From NCBI GenBank assembly GCA_020310875.1, contig CM035423.1:132035138-132099137 (forward strand): 64,000 nt of DNA, in the 5' to 3' direction. Origin of the DNA: Ceratopteris richardii. Its lineage: Eukaryota; Streptophyta; Polypodiopsida; Polypodiales; Pteridaceae. The translations under genes were made by a program, and so were the position numbers. Shown here one piece after another: positions 49,001 to 61,000 of the stretch. A model generated the notes under the pieces. The model was not told where the DNA came from. It worked only from the letters and a program-made list of their open reading frames with translations, and ran no database searches. Positions within the stretch are counted from its first letter, which is position 1. Each line of letters begins with the position of its first letter.

Positions 49001-52000
49001 CTCGGGATAGGTCTCCAATAGCTTTTGCCTCCAGATGGGTTGATGTATTCTCCCTTTGCGCGCCTCCTCTGGAATGTCCTCCGGTTCAAATTGCGTTGCG
49101 AACGTTGGGTACTTGTTGGTCTTACGTTTGATCTCAGCGTTGTAGTCTGCCAACAGTACAAAGTATGGCTTATATTGTAATTCTGAGCTGGTGATTAGTC
49201 TTCTAGGAGCCAGCTGTCTGAAGTATTCTGATTGAAGTATGGTTTCTTCAATGGTCTTCATGGCCAACATCTGGTAGGTGATACGTTCTTCATGAGTCTG
49301 CCCCATTTCTTCTACCTGTTTCATCCATGCCGATGGGGGTTCCTCATAAGTATCCTGTCCCTCCTCAATGGTTGTGCCTCCTGGAAAAGGTTGAGGCTCA
49401 TAGTTCTCTTCATACGCTTCCTCCACTGGAATAATAACTTCTTCCTCTTCCATGGGTTGCTCAGGTGGGGAAGGAGGTCGCTCGTACTGCATCAACTTCA
49501 ATTTTAATTCTGCAACCTGTTGCCGTAACTCCAGTACGTCATTGGTCGTTGAATGTTCAGGTTCAGGTGAAGTAGTAGCGTCGGTCATCTCTTTAGGTTC
49601 CCGTTGGTGTGGTGTAGACTCTTGGGGTCTCTGTAGGTCCTTCAGTTGGTCGGCAAGCTGATCATGTGCTTCTAAAAGATTGGCATAAGTTTCCAATATC
49701 TGTTGTATGCTTTCTGAGGGAACAGCTTGAAATTTAGCCGGGTCTATGGGTGCTCCCGGGGTGTTCTCCATGGCAGCCTCGAGGTTCTCTTGGTTTTGTT
49801 GTTGAAGTCGTCTGTTCTCTTCTTGAGCTGCCGCCAGATGTCGTCGTAGCAAGGCCATGTTTCGTTGAAGCCTTGCATTGCGGCCCATTTGATCTCGCAG
49901 CTGTTCCTCCATGGCTTTGCTCTCTTCCATATGCCTCGCTTCGAGTTGCGCATTTGCATGTTCGAGGGCGGATATTTTGCTTTGTGACTCCGTATGACTG
50001 GACTCCAAAGCATTGATACGCTCTTGGAGTGTTGCTGAGAGGGTGCAAAGCTCCTTGTTATTTTCTTCCAATAACTTATATTCCTGTTTAAGCTGAGTGG
50101 CAGCTTCGAGCATGGTGTCGAGTGCAAGACTAAATGAGGTGGATGCAGGGGTAAGGATGGGAGATGCAGGGGGTTGGGAAGTGGGAATGGGGAAGGTGGA
50201 TGTTGTGCCTACCGTGTGTGGAAGTGGTGATGTGAGTGTAATAACCTGTGATGGTGTTGTGAGAACAGTGGTGGTGGGTGATCCAGCGGATGGTGAGATG
50301 TCCATGGGGTCGGACATGAGAGAGTGTGATTCGTGAAATGTGAACACCGGGATGGTGGGTGGTGTGATAGTGGTGGCCGTGAATGTGGGGGAGTGAATTT
50401 GGGGAAGGGACTTTTTATTATGTTCATCAACCTGTTGAAGAATGTTTACAAGTTGGGTCCAGAAGGAGGGTTGGGTGATTAGTGTGGTGCCCGAGGCAGT
50501 TACAAGGGACGGGGTAGGTAGAGTTTGGGAGGGAGGAAATGGAGGGGTGGAGGGTAAAGGAAGGGAAAGAGTCTGTCTAGTGACAGATGGTTGTCCAAAG
50601 GCATGGAGGAAGGAAGGGTGACCTAGTTGGGGTTCAAAAATCTGAGTGACAGAGATGGATGAGGGTGAAGGAAGGAAAGTGGAAACGGGGGTGTGTACAA
50701 TGGTCTCACTATAGGAGGATAATGGTTGTGTAGAAAGACACGTGGAGAGAGGTTCTGAGGGTGGGATAGGAGATGATGGGGGGGATGGTGCATGCGTAAT
50801 TTCCTCCGGTTCATCATTGGGCCTAGGGCTAATCATGTGAACATCTTCCGATGTGGACGTAGCTAACGCGGTAGATACTTCCATCTGAATCATCTTTCCT
50901 TGTCGAGGCCGTGTATCAATTCTTCTTTGATCATAAGCAGGGTTCTCTCGATAGACCAAGGTTCTCATTGCTTCACTGATGCCACAGGTGTCCGCCAAAA
51001 GATTTAGCGATTCTACAAAATGGGGGTCGATATTCTCCGACTGCAGCATCTGGTTTACTAGGGCCCTATTTGCTTCTTCTGACATTTTATGGCGTCGTTG
51101 CACCTGCTTGATTGTTCGGTATAGTCGTTTGAGCTGTGCCGTATATGCAGGGGCTTCGTCTTCACTCTCTTCTGGGTTATCTCTTGGTGCCTTCTCCTGA
51201 GCTTGTGTGCTTAGTCTCTGAGGAAGTTGTGCCACTCCTATCTCCTGTACACTGCTTGTCTCGCCTCGTGCATGTTCTCTTTGGGCTGATGTCCCCGGAT
51301 CAACATTGTCAGGGCAACCTTCATTGTCTGATAGATGGGCCGTCTACAGGAATGTTTCAAAATCAAAGTTTGGGTCCTCGGTGAAGGTGGCCATCGCTGC
51401 AAATTCTGCATCGGTAGGTAGTGGAGGGGCAGAAGGAGTGGGCTGTACCACCTCTCTTGGTTGAGACTCTTGGAGATGGATTGTGAAAGGTGCCACTTGG
51501 GCTTCCTCTCTAGTGGAGACTTCGGCGGTGGCTTCTGGAGGGATCAGGACCTGTGAAAGGGATCCACGCATTCTTTTTGCAGGCTGACTCCCTGACTTTC
51601 GCCCTTTGAACAGCTCCAGGTGTGCATACTTTAGGGCTCGGGCAACTGGCACGTCATATGCAAGACATCTGTAGATGATTCTTGTCAGCGCACAACAACC
51701 ATGTAGAGTGGGCTTCCTCACTCCCCGCTTGCCTGCCTCATACACTTGATCTAAGATCCATACCGGCATCTTAATGGGCAAGCTTCCGGTCTCTGCTAAA
51801 TATAGCCCGTACCATATCTTCTTGTGAGGCTGCGTGAAACGGTCCTGAGCGGGAAATGCGAAGTGCTGGAGGCACATCCGCAGAGGTATGGCAATGTTGG
51901 GGGTGAGGGCGCACATTTCTTTTAATTTCTTGATTCTATTGCTTTTCATAGACTCTGGTATCAAAGGGTCGCGGTGAGAAGGTACATGCGTGCCATACAT

Positions 52001-55000
52001 CTGAAGGGCTTCCCTGATTAACGTTACATTTAATTCAAACTTCCTCATCTCCTCCAGATTGGATAAGGAGGGCACCCAGAATGTGCCTGAGTGATCTTTA
52101 TCCCCGGTAGGTTTCATCGTAGCAATCAAGTAGTAGCACCTGAGGAAGTCGGGTTTAGGTAGAGCTGCACTGAAGTAAGCTTGTAGTCCTGACTTTTGCC
52201 AGATATCTTGAAGTGGAGCTGCATTCTGTAAGGTCTCAATTTCTCTTGAAAAGAACTGGAAGGTCCACCAAACCCCTCCACACTCCATCTTGGACTCCCA
52301 GATGTGATCTGCGTCTCCCAAATCCCCTGGCATTTCATTGAACCAATGGGAGTGCCCTTTTACTCTTTCGGTTAGTCCATTGGGTGGATCTGGAATAGGA
52401 ATCCTTCGCACATTCAAGAATTCTTCAGGCCGAGCTGTTGGTGGAGCTTCCACTGGCATGGCATCCCAATTGATAGGAGCACCAGATCCTGCCTGAGAGC
52501 TTGTGCCTGCCGTGGTTGCCATGAGAGTAGGTTGCTTATCTGCTGGAAGACGAAAGGCACATTAGTGTTGCATAGGAAACAAGATGTAATGGTGTTCCCT
52601 TCACAATACTAACATGACAATCCCGGAGGTCAGTGGTTAGTGGTGAGGTGTTTATGATATGTGTGAGTGGTGATTAAAGGTCAGTGTCATCCTAGATGCA
52701 TACTTTGGTTATGCAATGGGCTCGGAATGCTCATGTGTTAGTGTGGACGGATTTACAGAATAGGGTCAGGGGGTTTAGTACACAGTTTAATTCTCCACAT
52801 TTTGATAGAGGAGTCGTAGCTCTTAGAGCTAAGGACAGGTGAAGATTTCGGTATGAGAGTGTGATGTATTTGGGACCTTTTGGGTACCCATTTCCAGACA
52901 TTCCTGGGGTTGATGGGAGTGGGGACAGTGAGAGTGTAGGTATCTTGTCACTTTCTGAGTTGTTGGCCAAGAGTGCTTGTGAAAGCTGCTTCATCCTAGT
53001 GCCTGAAGGTGAAGTAATTTGGGCTTGTAAGCAAGCCTTGGGCACCCATATCTGTCTAGCATTAGGGGTGGCCTTCATTGACCGCTTAGGAACCCAAATA
53101 GAAATGGTATGCCTAGGGGTTATCCTAGGGGGCTTCTTCACTTTGTTCCTTGATGGTGAGGCTCGTTTCTTGTCTCCTTGAGAATCTGCTATTGGAGCTG
53201 TGGGTTTTCCATCCCTGCGTATCCAGATCTGCTTCACGCCACGAGATGCTCCATGTTGCACGGGTTGGCGCTCCTGCCTCTTGATCAGCGGCCTCCTTCG
53301 TGTAGAGTGATGTTCGGTCCGTTCGTTTAGAATCTTCTTTGGATCAGTTAGGAACTCCTTCTTGACTCCTGAACCTTCAGTAAGATTGACATTCCTCTGC
53401 ACCATAGAAGTTTGGACAAGCACAACATGGTTATCTTCGTGTGGATTCCTGGAGGGACCAGGAGTTGGTGCCTGTTCTATTGGTTTGAGTGCTTGATTTT
53501 CTAATTCAATCGTGAGACGGCTTTGGCCTACCCAAGCCTGAAGAAGTCCACTTCTTAGGTTGAGGTTGACTGCGTGATCATAGATCCAGTCTTGGCCTAA
53601 GACAAGAGGTTCGGTCAGATCCTCGTCTTCACACACTAGCACTTTTGCTGTCATGAGGACCTCTTGTATGTAGAGGGGAAGATCCACCTCTCCCATACAA
53701 GGGGTTTCAACACCTCCTAATCCTATCAGATATGCTTCTAGGGGATTTACCTCCAATTGCAGCTGCTGGCAATAAGAGAGCCGAACTGCACTTGTGGCTG
53801 CTCCTGAATCAATTAATGCCCTCACGCTTGTTGTGCTATCTCTTTGTCCTATTTCTAGGGTCACAAAAGGTCGCCGGTCCACTATCTTATGGGTACGTTC
53901 ACCTGAAGCCTCACACATGGCCATGTGATAGCCTGGAGACTCTTGAGTGTCAGTCATAGGCTGGTCCCTTCCTTGTCTCCTCAACTTCATTCGTCTGATA
54001 CGCTCTAAGGCCTCTGCCTGTGCTTCTTCTCGAATTCGTTTTTCCTCCTCTTTACGTTGCTTAGCAGTATTGAGTCGGCTTAGCATCTCCTCCGTGAGGG
54101 GTTCCTGATGCAGCTTGACTCTACATCCGCTAATATAGTTTGGGAGGACATCCCCCTCTAAAGTGGCTAGTTGTACTGCTCCACTCGTGGAGATCCTATT
54201 AATGATCATAGGTCCGTAGCCTCTCTTTTCTAGCTTTCTTGCGTGTTGTTTCAATGTGTAGACTAACACTAGATCTCCTGCTTTCAAGCCCTTATCCTTC
54301 ACATGGGCATCAAAGTATGCCTTTTGCCGTTTCTTTGCAGCATAGATGCCTGCTGCTGCTCGTAGCCTCGTCTCACCTAAACGCTCTAGATCAAAGATCC
54401 TGGAGGACAACTCGTGTCCATTCCACTCATGCTCTTGTGCTACTCTTAAAGCTGGAATTAGGAAATCTAATGGTAGCACCGCATTTTGTCCGAAGACCAT
54501 CTGAAATGGGGTGGCATTGAGTACCGTTTTGTAAGCAACTCGGTATGCCCAAACAGCATGATGAAGTTGTTTGTCCCAATCAGAGCGTTTATTATTTACA
54601 AGTTTCGTCAATACATTACACAGGATCTTATTCGTGCTCTCGGCTTGTCCGTTAGCTTGTGGGTGATAGGATGCAGATTTCTTATGTATCACCATGAATT
54701 CTTGAAGGAGATTTTCAATGACCTCATTCAAGAAGTGCGTACCTCTATCACTAACCAACTCTATTGGTAACCCATATCTAGTGAACACATTTTCGAATAA
54801 GAACTTAGCCGTCGTTTGAGCATCATTCTTTGTCGTGGCTTTTACTTCCACCCACTTTGTGAGGTAATCTGTGGCTACAATAATGTATTCTGCATGGGAG
54901 TTTCTAGCTGGGGGGTTGATGGGACCTACAAAGTCTATACCCCACTTTGAAAATGCACGTCCTCCCATCATTGGCCTTAAAGGCATTTCATCTTTTCTCA

Positions 55001-58000
55001 TCGGATATTGGGCACGTTGGCATGTGTCACATTTCTTCACATAAGTATGTGCATCCATATGAAGAGTGGGCCACCAAAGTCCTGAGAATAGAATGGTCTT
55101 AATTACTCTGTCAGACCCAAAGTGTCCACCTGCAGCACCGTTGTGTGCAGTTTCTAAGACTTTCAAATAGTCTGATTCATGAACGCACAGTCTTAGGTAA
55201 CCATCCTTGCCTCTTCGATATAGGTTGTCTCCTACTAAGGCATAGTCTTGAGCCTCTTGCTCCATGCTCCGTTTTCTTGCAAGACTAGCCTGATTGGGTA
55301 ATGTTCCCGATCTCATGAATTCAACCAATGGAGCACTCCAATCTGGGATTAATGACACATGATAAAGAGTGGCATGCTCCACTGGGGGTCTCTTCTGGCA
55401 CACTGGACAATTTTGGATCCACTCCTGTATTTCTTTGTCCATGCTAGGCCAATACACTCCTAAACGTTTTAGATTCTGCAATGTTCGTTGTTTAGAGTAG
55501 TGATTTCCTAGCAGTCCCTCATGGGCTTGTTGCATCCAACTAGTATGTTCGTCGTCCTCAACACAACAAGCTAATATACCCTCGGTATCTTGCTTGTACA
55601 TACTTCCGGCCAATATTTGATACTTTTGTGATTTTACAATTTCTTCTTTGCTTGTTTTCACATTTTTATTTGCAGGCCCAAAGGTTAGGACTGGTACCAA
55701 CTTATTTGCCCATTTAGGAACAACTTCCAAATTGAACAGATAAGCATCGAGCAATTCATCAGACACTCCTTGCGGTGGCTCTCCTGAAGTGATGCGAGAA
55801 AGATGGTCTGCCCTAAGATGGGTTCTACCTTTCCTGACAACAACTTCAAAGTCGTATTCCATTAGTAAGAGGAACCATCTTACTAAACGGCCTGTATTGC
55901 AAGGTTTATTGACCAAATATAGTAAAGCCTGATGATCGGTGAAAAACTTAAACTTATTGGCCAATAAATAGTGTCTAAACTTTTTCACAACGTATACCAT
56001 GCCTAAGCCTTCTCTCTCCGTTGTGGTGTAATTTCGTTCAGCTACATTTAATTGCCTACTAGCATATGCTATCGGCAAATCTAGGTTTCCTTCACCTGTG
56101 GGTTGTGCTAGCACACATCCTATTGCATGATTGGAGGCATCTACATGGACATGAAAGGGTTTGCTCCAATCCGGAGTAGTCAATATTGGTGCTGTGCACA
56201 AACGTCTTTTCAGCTCGTTGAAAGAATTCTCGCATTCCTCGTTCCACTCAAAGTTTGTTAACAACCCATAAAGAGGTTTAGCTATGATGGCATACATGTG
56301 GATAAACCTACGGTAATATCCGCAATGGCCCATAAAGGCTTGTACCTCTTTAACATTCCTTGGTCTGGGCAACTCTGCTATTGCTCTTACTTTGTCTTCA
56401 TCTGTTGAAATTCCATTCTTAGAAACGATGTGACCTAAGATCTTACCTTGTCGTACCATAAACACACACTTCTCTGGATTCAAACACACTCGATAATCTC
56501 TACACTTGTTGAAGATTTGCCTGAGCTCAAGGATGTGGTAACTTCTTTCTTGGGAATGAGCGCATAAATCATCCACATATACTTCTAAGCTCTTTCGCAA
56601 GAACTCTTTGAAGACATGACACATGAGTCTTTGGAATGTTGCAGGTGCATTGGTGAGCCCAAATGGCATCACACGAAATGCAAAGATTCCCCATTCTGTG
56701 GCAAAGGCCGTTTTGTGTTGATCTTCGGGGGCAATGGCTACTTGGTTGTAACCTGAAAATCCATCAAGGAAGCTGTAAACTTCCTTGCCTGCAACACGCT
56801 CCAAAAGATGTTCGGTGATTGGAAGTGGATAACTATCTCTAATCGTAGCGGCATTAACTTTTTTAAGGTTAATGCACACTCGCAATTTCCCATTCTTCTT
56901 GGGCACCACTACAATAGGGGACACCCATTCAGTGTGCTCAATCTCATAGATGAATCCAGCTTCAATCAGCCTGTCAATTTCCTCCTTTATTTTGGCTGCA
57001 TAATTGTCATTATATGTGTAGGGCTTTTGTTTGGTGGGCTTGGCATCAGCGGTCATCGGAATCGTATGAGAGCAAATCTCTGGATCTACTCCTTTCAAGT
57101 CTCTATAGTGCCATGCAAACACATCCCTATATTCCCTTAATAGAGCTACAAGCTCTGCTTCTTCTTCTGCACTTAGGTCGTCTCCTATGTACGTACATCG
57201 CTCTTCGTTCCCTTCAATGGTCACTACAATTTTTTTGGTCTTTTCTTTATTGTCATATGCTTCTCCTATAATGGCCTCTCTTAGGCATTCGTACCAAAAT
57301 TTTTCGGTCTTCCACTTCATATTTCTTGAAATTTTCTGGTACCTCAAACAATGATTCTTCCTCTTCTTGTTCCACTGCTTTTCTTTTCTTTTTCTTTTGA
57401 CTTCCTTCACTTCCTTTCTTTGAATTTATCGTTTTAATAGTCGCAAGGGGTTCTTCTTCTTTTTGGGTTAACACTCCTAGGCCTTCTAAGTAGTGTTCCT
57501 CTGAGTCGAAGTATGTATCCATCACAATGGATTCTAGATCATCGTCCTTCTCTTCTTCTTCTATGAACTCACTAGGATCACACTCTTCCAACAAGGGCTG
57601 ACACATGAACACTGAAATATCATACCCCTCCTCATCACAATGGGGTGTCCATTGTTCCTCATTGACTGCAATGTCCATGGTAGCTAAGATTTCTGCCCAA
57701 CCATGAGGCTCAAATTCCTCATCTGGAAATATCATTGGTGTATAGGCTGGGTCTTTTATTGGTCTATCTCCTGGGGGAGTTCCTTCTTCTCTCGCTTTTA
57801 GGCGCTTTTCCTCTTCCTCAGCGACCTTGCACATCCACAAGTGAGTATCTTCATGCAGCCAGGATGGTTCAGGTGAACTTCCAGAATGCATGGAGATAGA
57901 ATCTTCTTTCGCTTTGTGGATAGGATTCCACTGTAGGGGTGGTACATCTCTGAAGGTGTAATCCTTCAAATTGACCTTGGTGGTGACCCCTAAGTGCTGT

Positions 58001-61000
58001 AAGTACAAGGAGTTGGTTCCCCAATCCTGTACTATTTGCAATTGTCGTAGGAAGGGTCTTCCTAGGATCATCTCGTAAACATTATTTTTCTCAAAGTCAC
58101 ATATAGCAAATGTATGTTCAAATTCTACGCCACAAGTGGTTAGAGTTATCCCTTCAAGCAATCCGAGAGGTCTTTCAAAATGACCATCTGCCATTTGAAG
58201 TTTCATTCTCGTTGGTCTTAAGGTGGGTTTGCCCCATCGCTTCCACAAGGAGGTGGTCGCAATAGCAACACCAGCACCCGAATCCACAATTGCTTTGGTT
58301 GTGTAACCTTGATAGGAGATCGAAAGATAAGTGTTACCTTCTTCACCTTCGCTCATGTCCCCTATCTTGTCGAGAGGTATCTCTGGTACTTTTTGTTTAG
58401 AGCCTACTTTTGGTGTATTGGATTCAAGTTCTGGAACCTGATCCTTCACATGATTCCAGAGCTCCGGTTTTGCCTTGAGGAGTTCCTCTACAGTGAGGTG
58501 ACATTGAACCTTAGTGTTCTTCACAACATCAGTGTTCCTGGGAATCACTGAGTCTTCCTTTCTCACCAATATTGTGGGAGCTCTGATCTGGAGAGATTCA
58601 GATTCCCATGGGCCTGTGAACTGAGGCAACTCTTGTAAAGAATTAGATTCAAAATCTAATCTCTCATCCTCTTGTTGCTCTGTTTGATCCCCATAGATAG
58701 AGGGAATGTCTTGGGGAAATTGATCACGAAGATCATCAATCTCAGGAATAGGAGGGGAATCACCCTTCTCCTTGGCCCATTTCTCTTCTTGTATTTCCCG
58801 CAAGAACTCTTGAGAGTACTGTTGAATTGAAGGAGGTATTCCAGCATCCGTGGAATTAGGAACATAAGCTCCCTTAGGTGGTGAGCTTCCTCTTTCAACA
58901 ACTGGTTGAGCCTGTGGAGGTAAAGAAACCTGTGATTTGTTTACCAACTGCTCTAATCTTTCCAGTAAGCCTTGGAAATGCAAATCCGGCTTGACAGAGT
59001 TTGTCTGATTGAACTTTTGACTAGTCTCAAGTATAGCTTGAGCTTGTTCTACCATTTTCATGCACATTTTCATCCGTTCAATCTCTAAATCTGCCCTAGG
59101 GTAACTCTTGTCTAGGTTTGCAGCTGTTGGCCCTTCTTGAAGTCGAGCCTGGTAGGCCTTGAACATCATGTCCAAGCCTTCAGGAGTGGGGTCAGCTAAT
59201 ACTGATCCTACTCGGGGTGGTGGGTGGGTTACGAGGGGTGTATTAGAGGGTGGAGAAATGGAGGGTGATGGGGATGGTAGTGGTGGAAGTGTGTGGGAGT
59301 GCGGTTGAGATGCGATCTCTGTGATTTTTGCCTTGGTTTCTCTCACGCTTTCTTCAAGTTCGTTTATCTTTTTTGCCCATTGCCTCTTCATTCTTTCACG
59401 ACTATCCTTCGAGGCGCTAGTTCTCTTTTTGGGTATGCTCTCTGTTTCACTCACCTCGGGGCTCTTTTCGGGACCAACACCTTGGTGTTGTTGAAGTGCC
59501 TGGGCTCTTGTGATCACCTGCACAGGTGCCGTGGAAGTCACACTCCCTGTGGAGTCTACAACTAACCCAACAACATTGATAGGAGTGATTTTAGGCATGT
59601 TATTAGGGTTCTTCGGGCAATCTCGTAGGAGATGCTCTTTCCCGCAATCTTGACAGAAGCCCTGAATGGTTACTGGTTGAGGCTGTGTAGGGGCAGGCAG
59701 TGGACAATCACGTATAAGGTGATCTCCCTGACATCTGAAGCATGGTCCTCTAGGAAATGGGGTTCGTACCTGTCTAGGTTGAGGTCTAGAGTTGGGGTTT
59801 GTGTACATAACATTAGAATACTCAGGTTCCCCACTATTTTCACTTGGGTCCTCATAATAGTATGACTCGTTATGCTCGGGTGACTGCATGTAGTAAGCCT
59901 GTGGGCTATCAATATGTGTGGAGTCAAAGCTATGGTCACTGGGATCACTGTCTGATAGCAATGGGGTGACTGGGACTATGGCTCTATTCGGATTTTTCTT
60001 CAGTAGATGCATATTTCACTGGGATCACATTGGTTGGAGCAGGGGGTTGCTGCACTAGGACTGGTTGAGGTCTCTGCTTCCCTTGATAAGGTGGCTGATA
60101 AGTTTGCTGTGGTCTGTTGTATTGTGGTGATGGGTACTGATTCTGGTATCTACCATGTTGTGGATATGGCTGAGGATAATTTTGCCTAACAGTTTGTTTG
60201 TTATATGGGCAGTCTTGTGCCGTGTGATTGGTGTACCTGCGCTCTATGGTGCAGTACTGGCTACTAGGATTCGCCTGAGGTTGGGCCATAATGGGACATA
60301 CACTTGCCATATGTTCACCGCCACAATTGTAACACCGCTTAACTGGGGCAAATCTCGGAATTTGCTTGCTAGAGACACCTAGTTATTGGGCTACCTTCTC
60401 TGCAAGTTCCTCGATGGATGTGGATTGACCAGATGTCAAGTTACTAGAGTTATCAAAATCCTTATAGATTTTTGATAGTTCTAATTCCTCACCTAGATTG
60501 TCCTCAATGTCTATGCACATGCGCACGCACTCTTCTATCGTTCTGGGGTCCTTCAGGTACACATATGACCTGAGCTTAGTGCTCAACAATCCATCTAGGA
60601 ACAAGGCCACTTGTTTGGCTGGTGTGGGTAACTCCGGCATAGGGCATCTCTCCAGGTACTGTCTAAATCTTCTTCCAGCTAGTCTGACCGTCTCTTGAGG
60701 TGTTTGTTTGAAGCTATGAATTAGTGAGGAGGTGTTATGCCTGATTCCACTCTTAGAAAACTCAACAATAAATGCCTCTAAGAGTTGGTCTATGTTTCTG
60801 AAATGCCTCTCATTCAGTGGTTGGAACCACGTAAGGGCAGTGTTCCTAAGGGTTAGACCGAAAGCATTATATTGTGTGAATAGGTCCTCCACCTGTTCAG
60901 CTTTCAACACTTGTCGAAATTCTGCCACATGGTCATAAGGGTCTCCCGTGCCATCGAAATATTTCTTCATGGACTTCACCAGTTGAGTTGGTCACAGGGT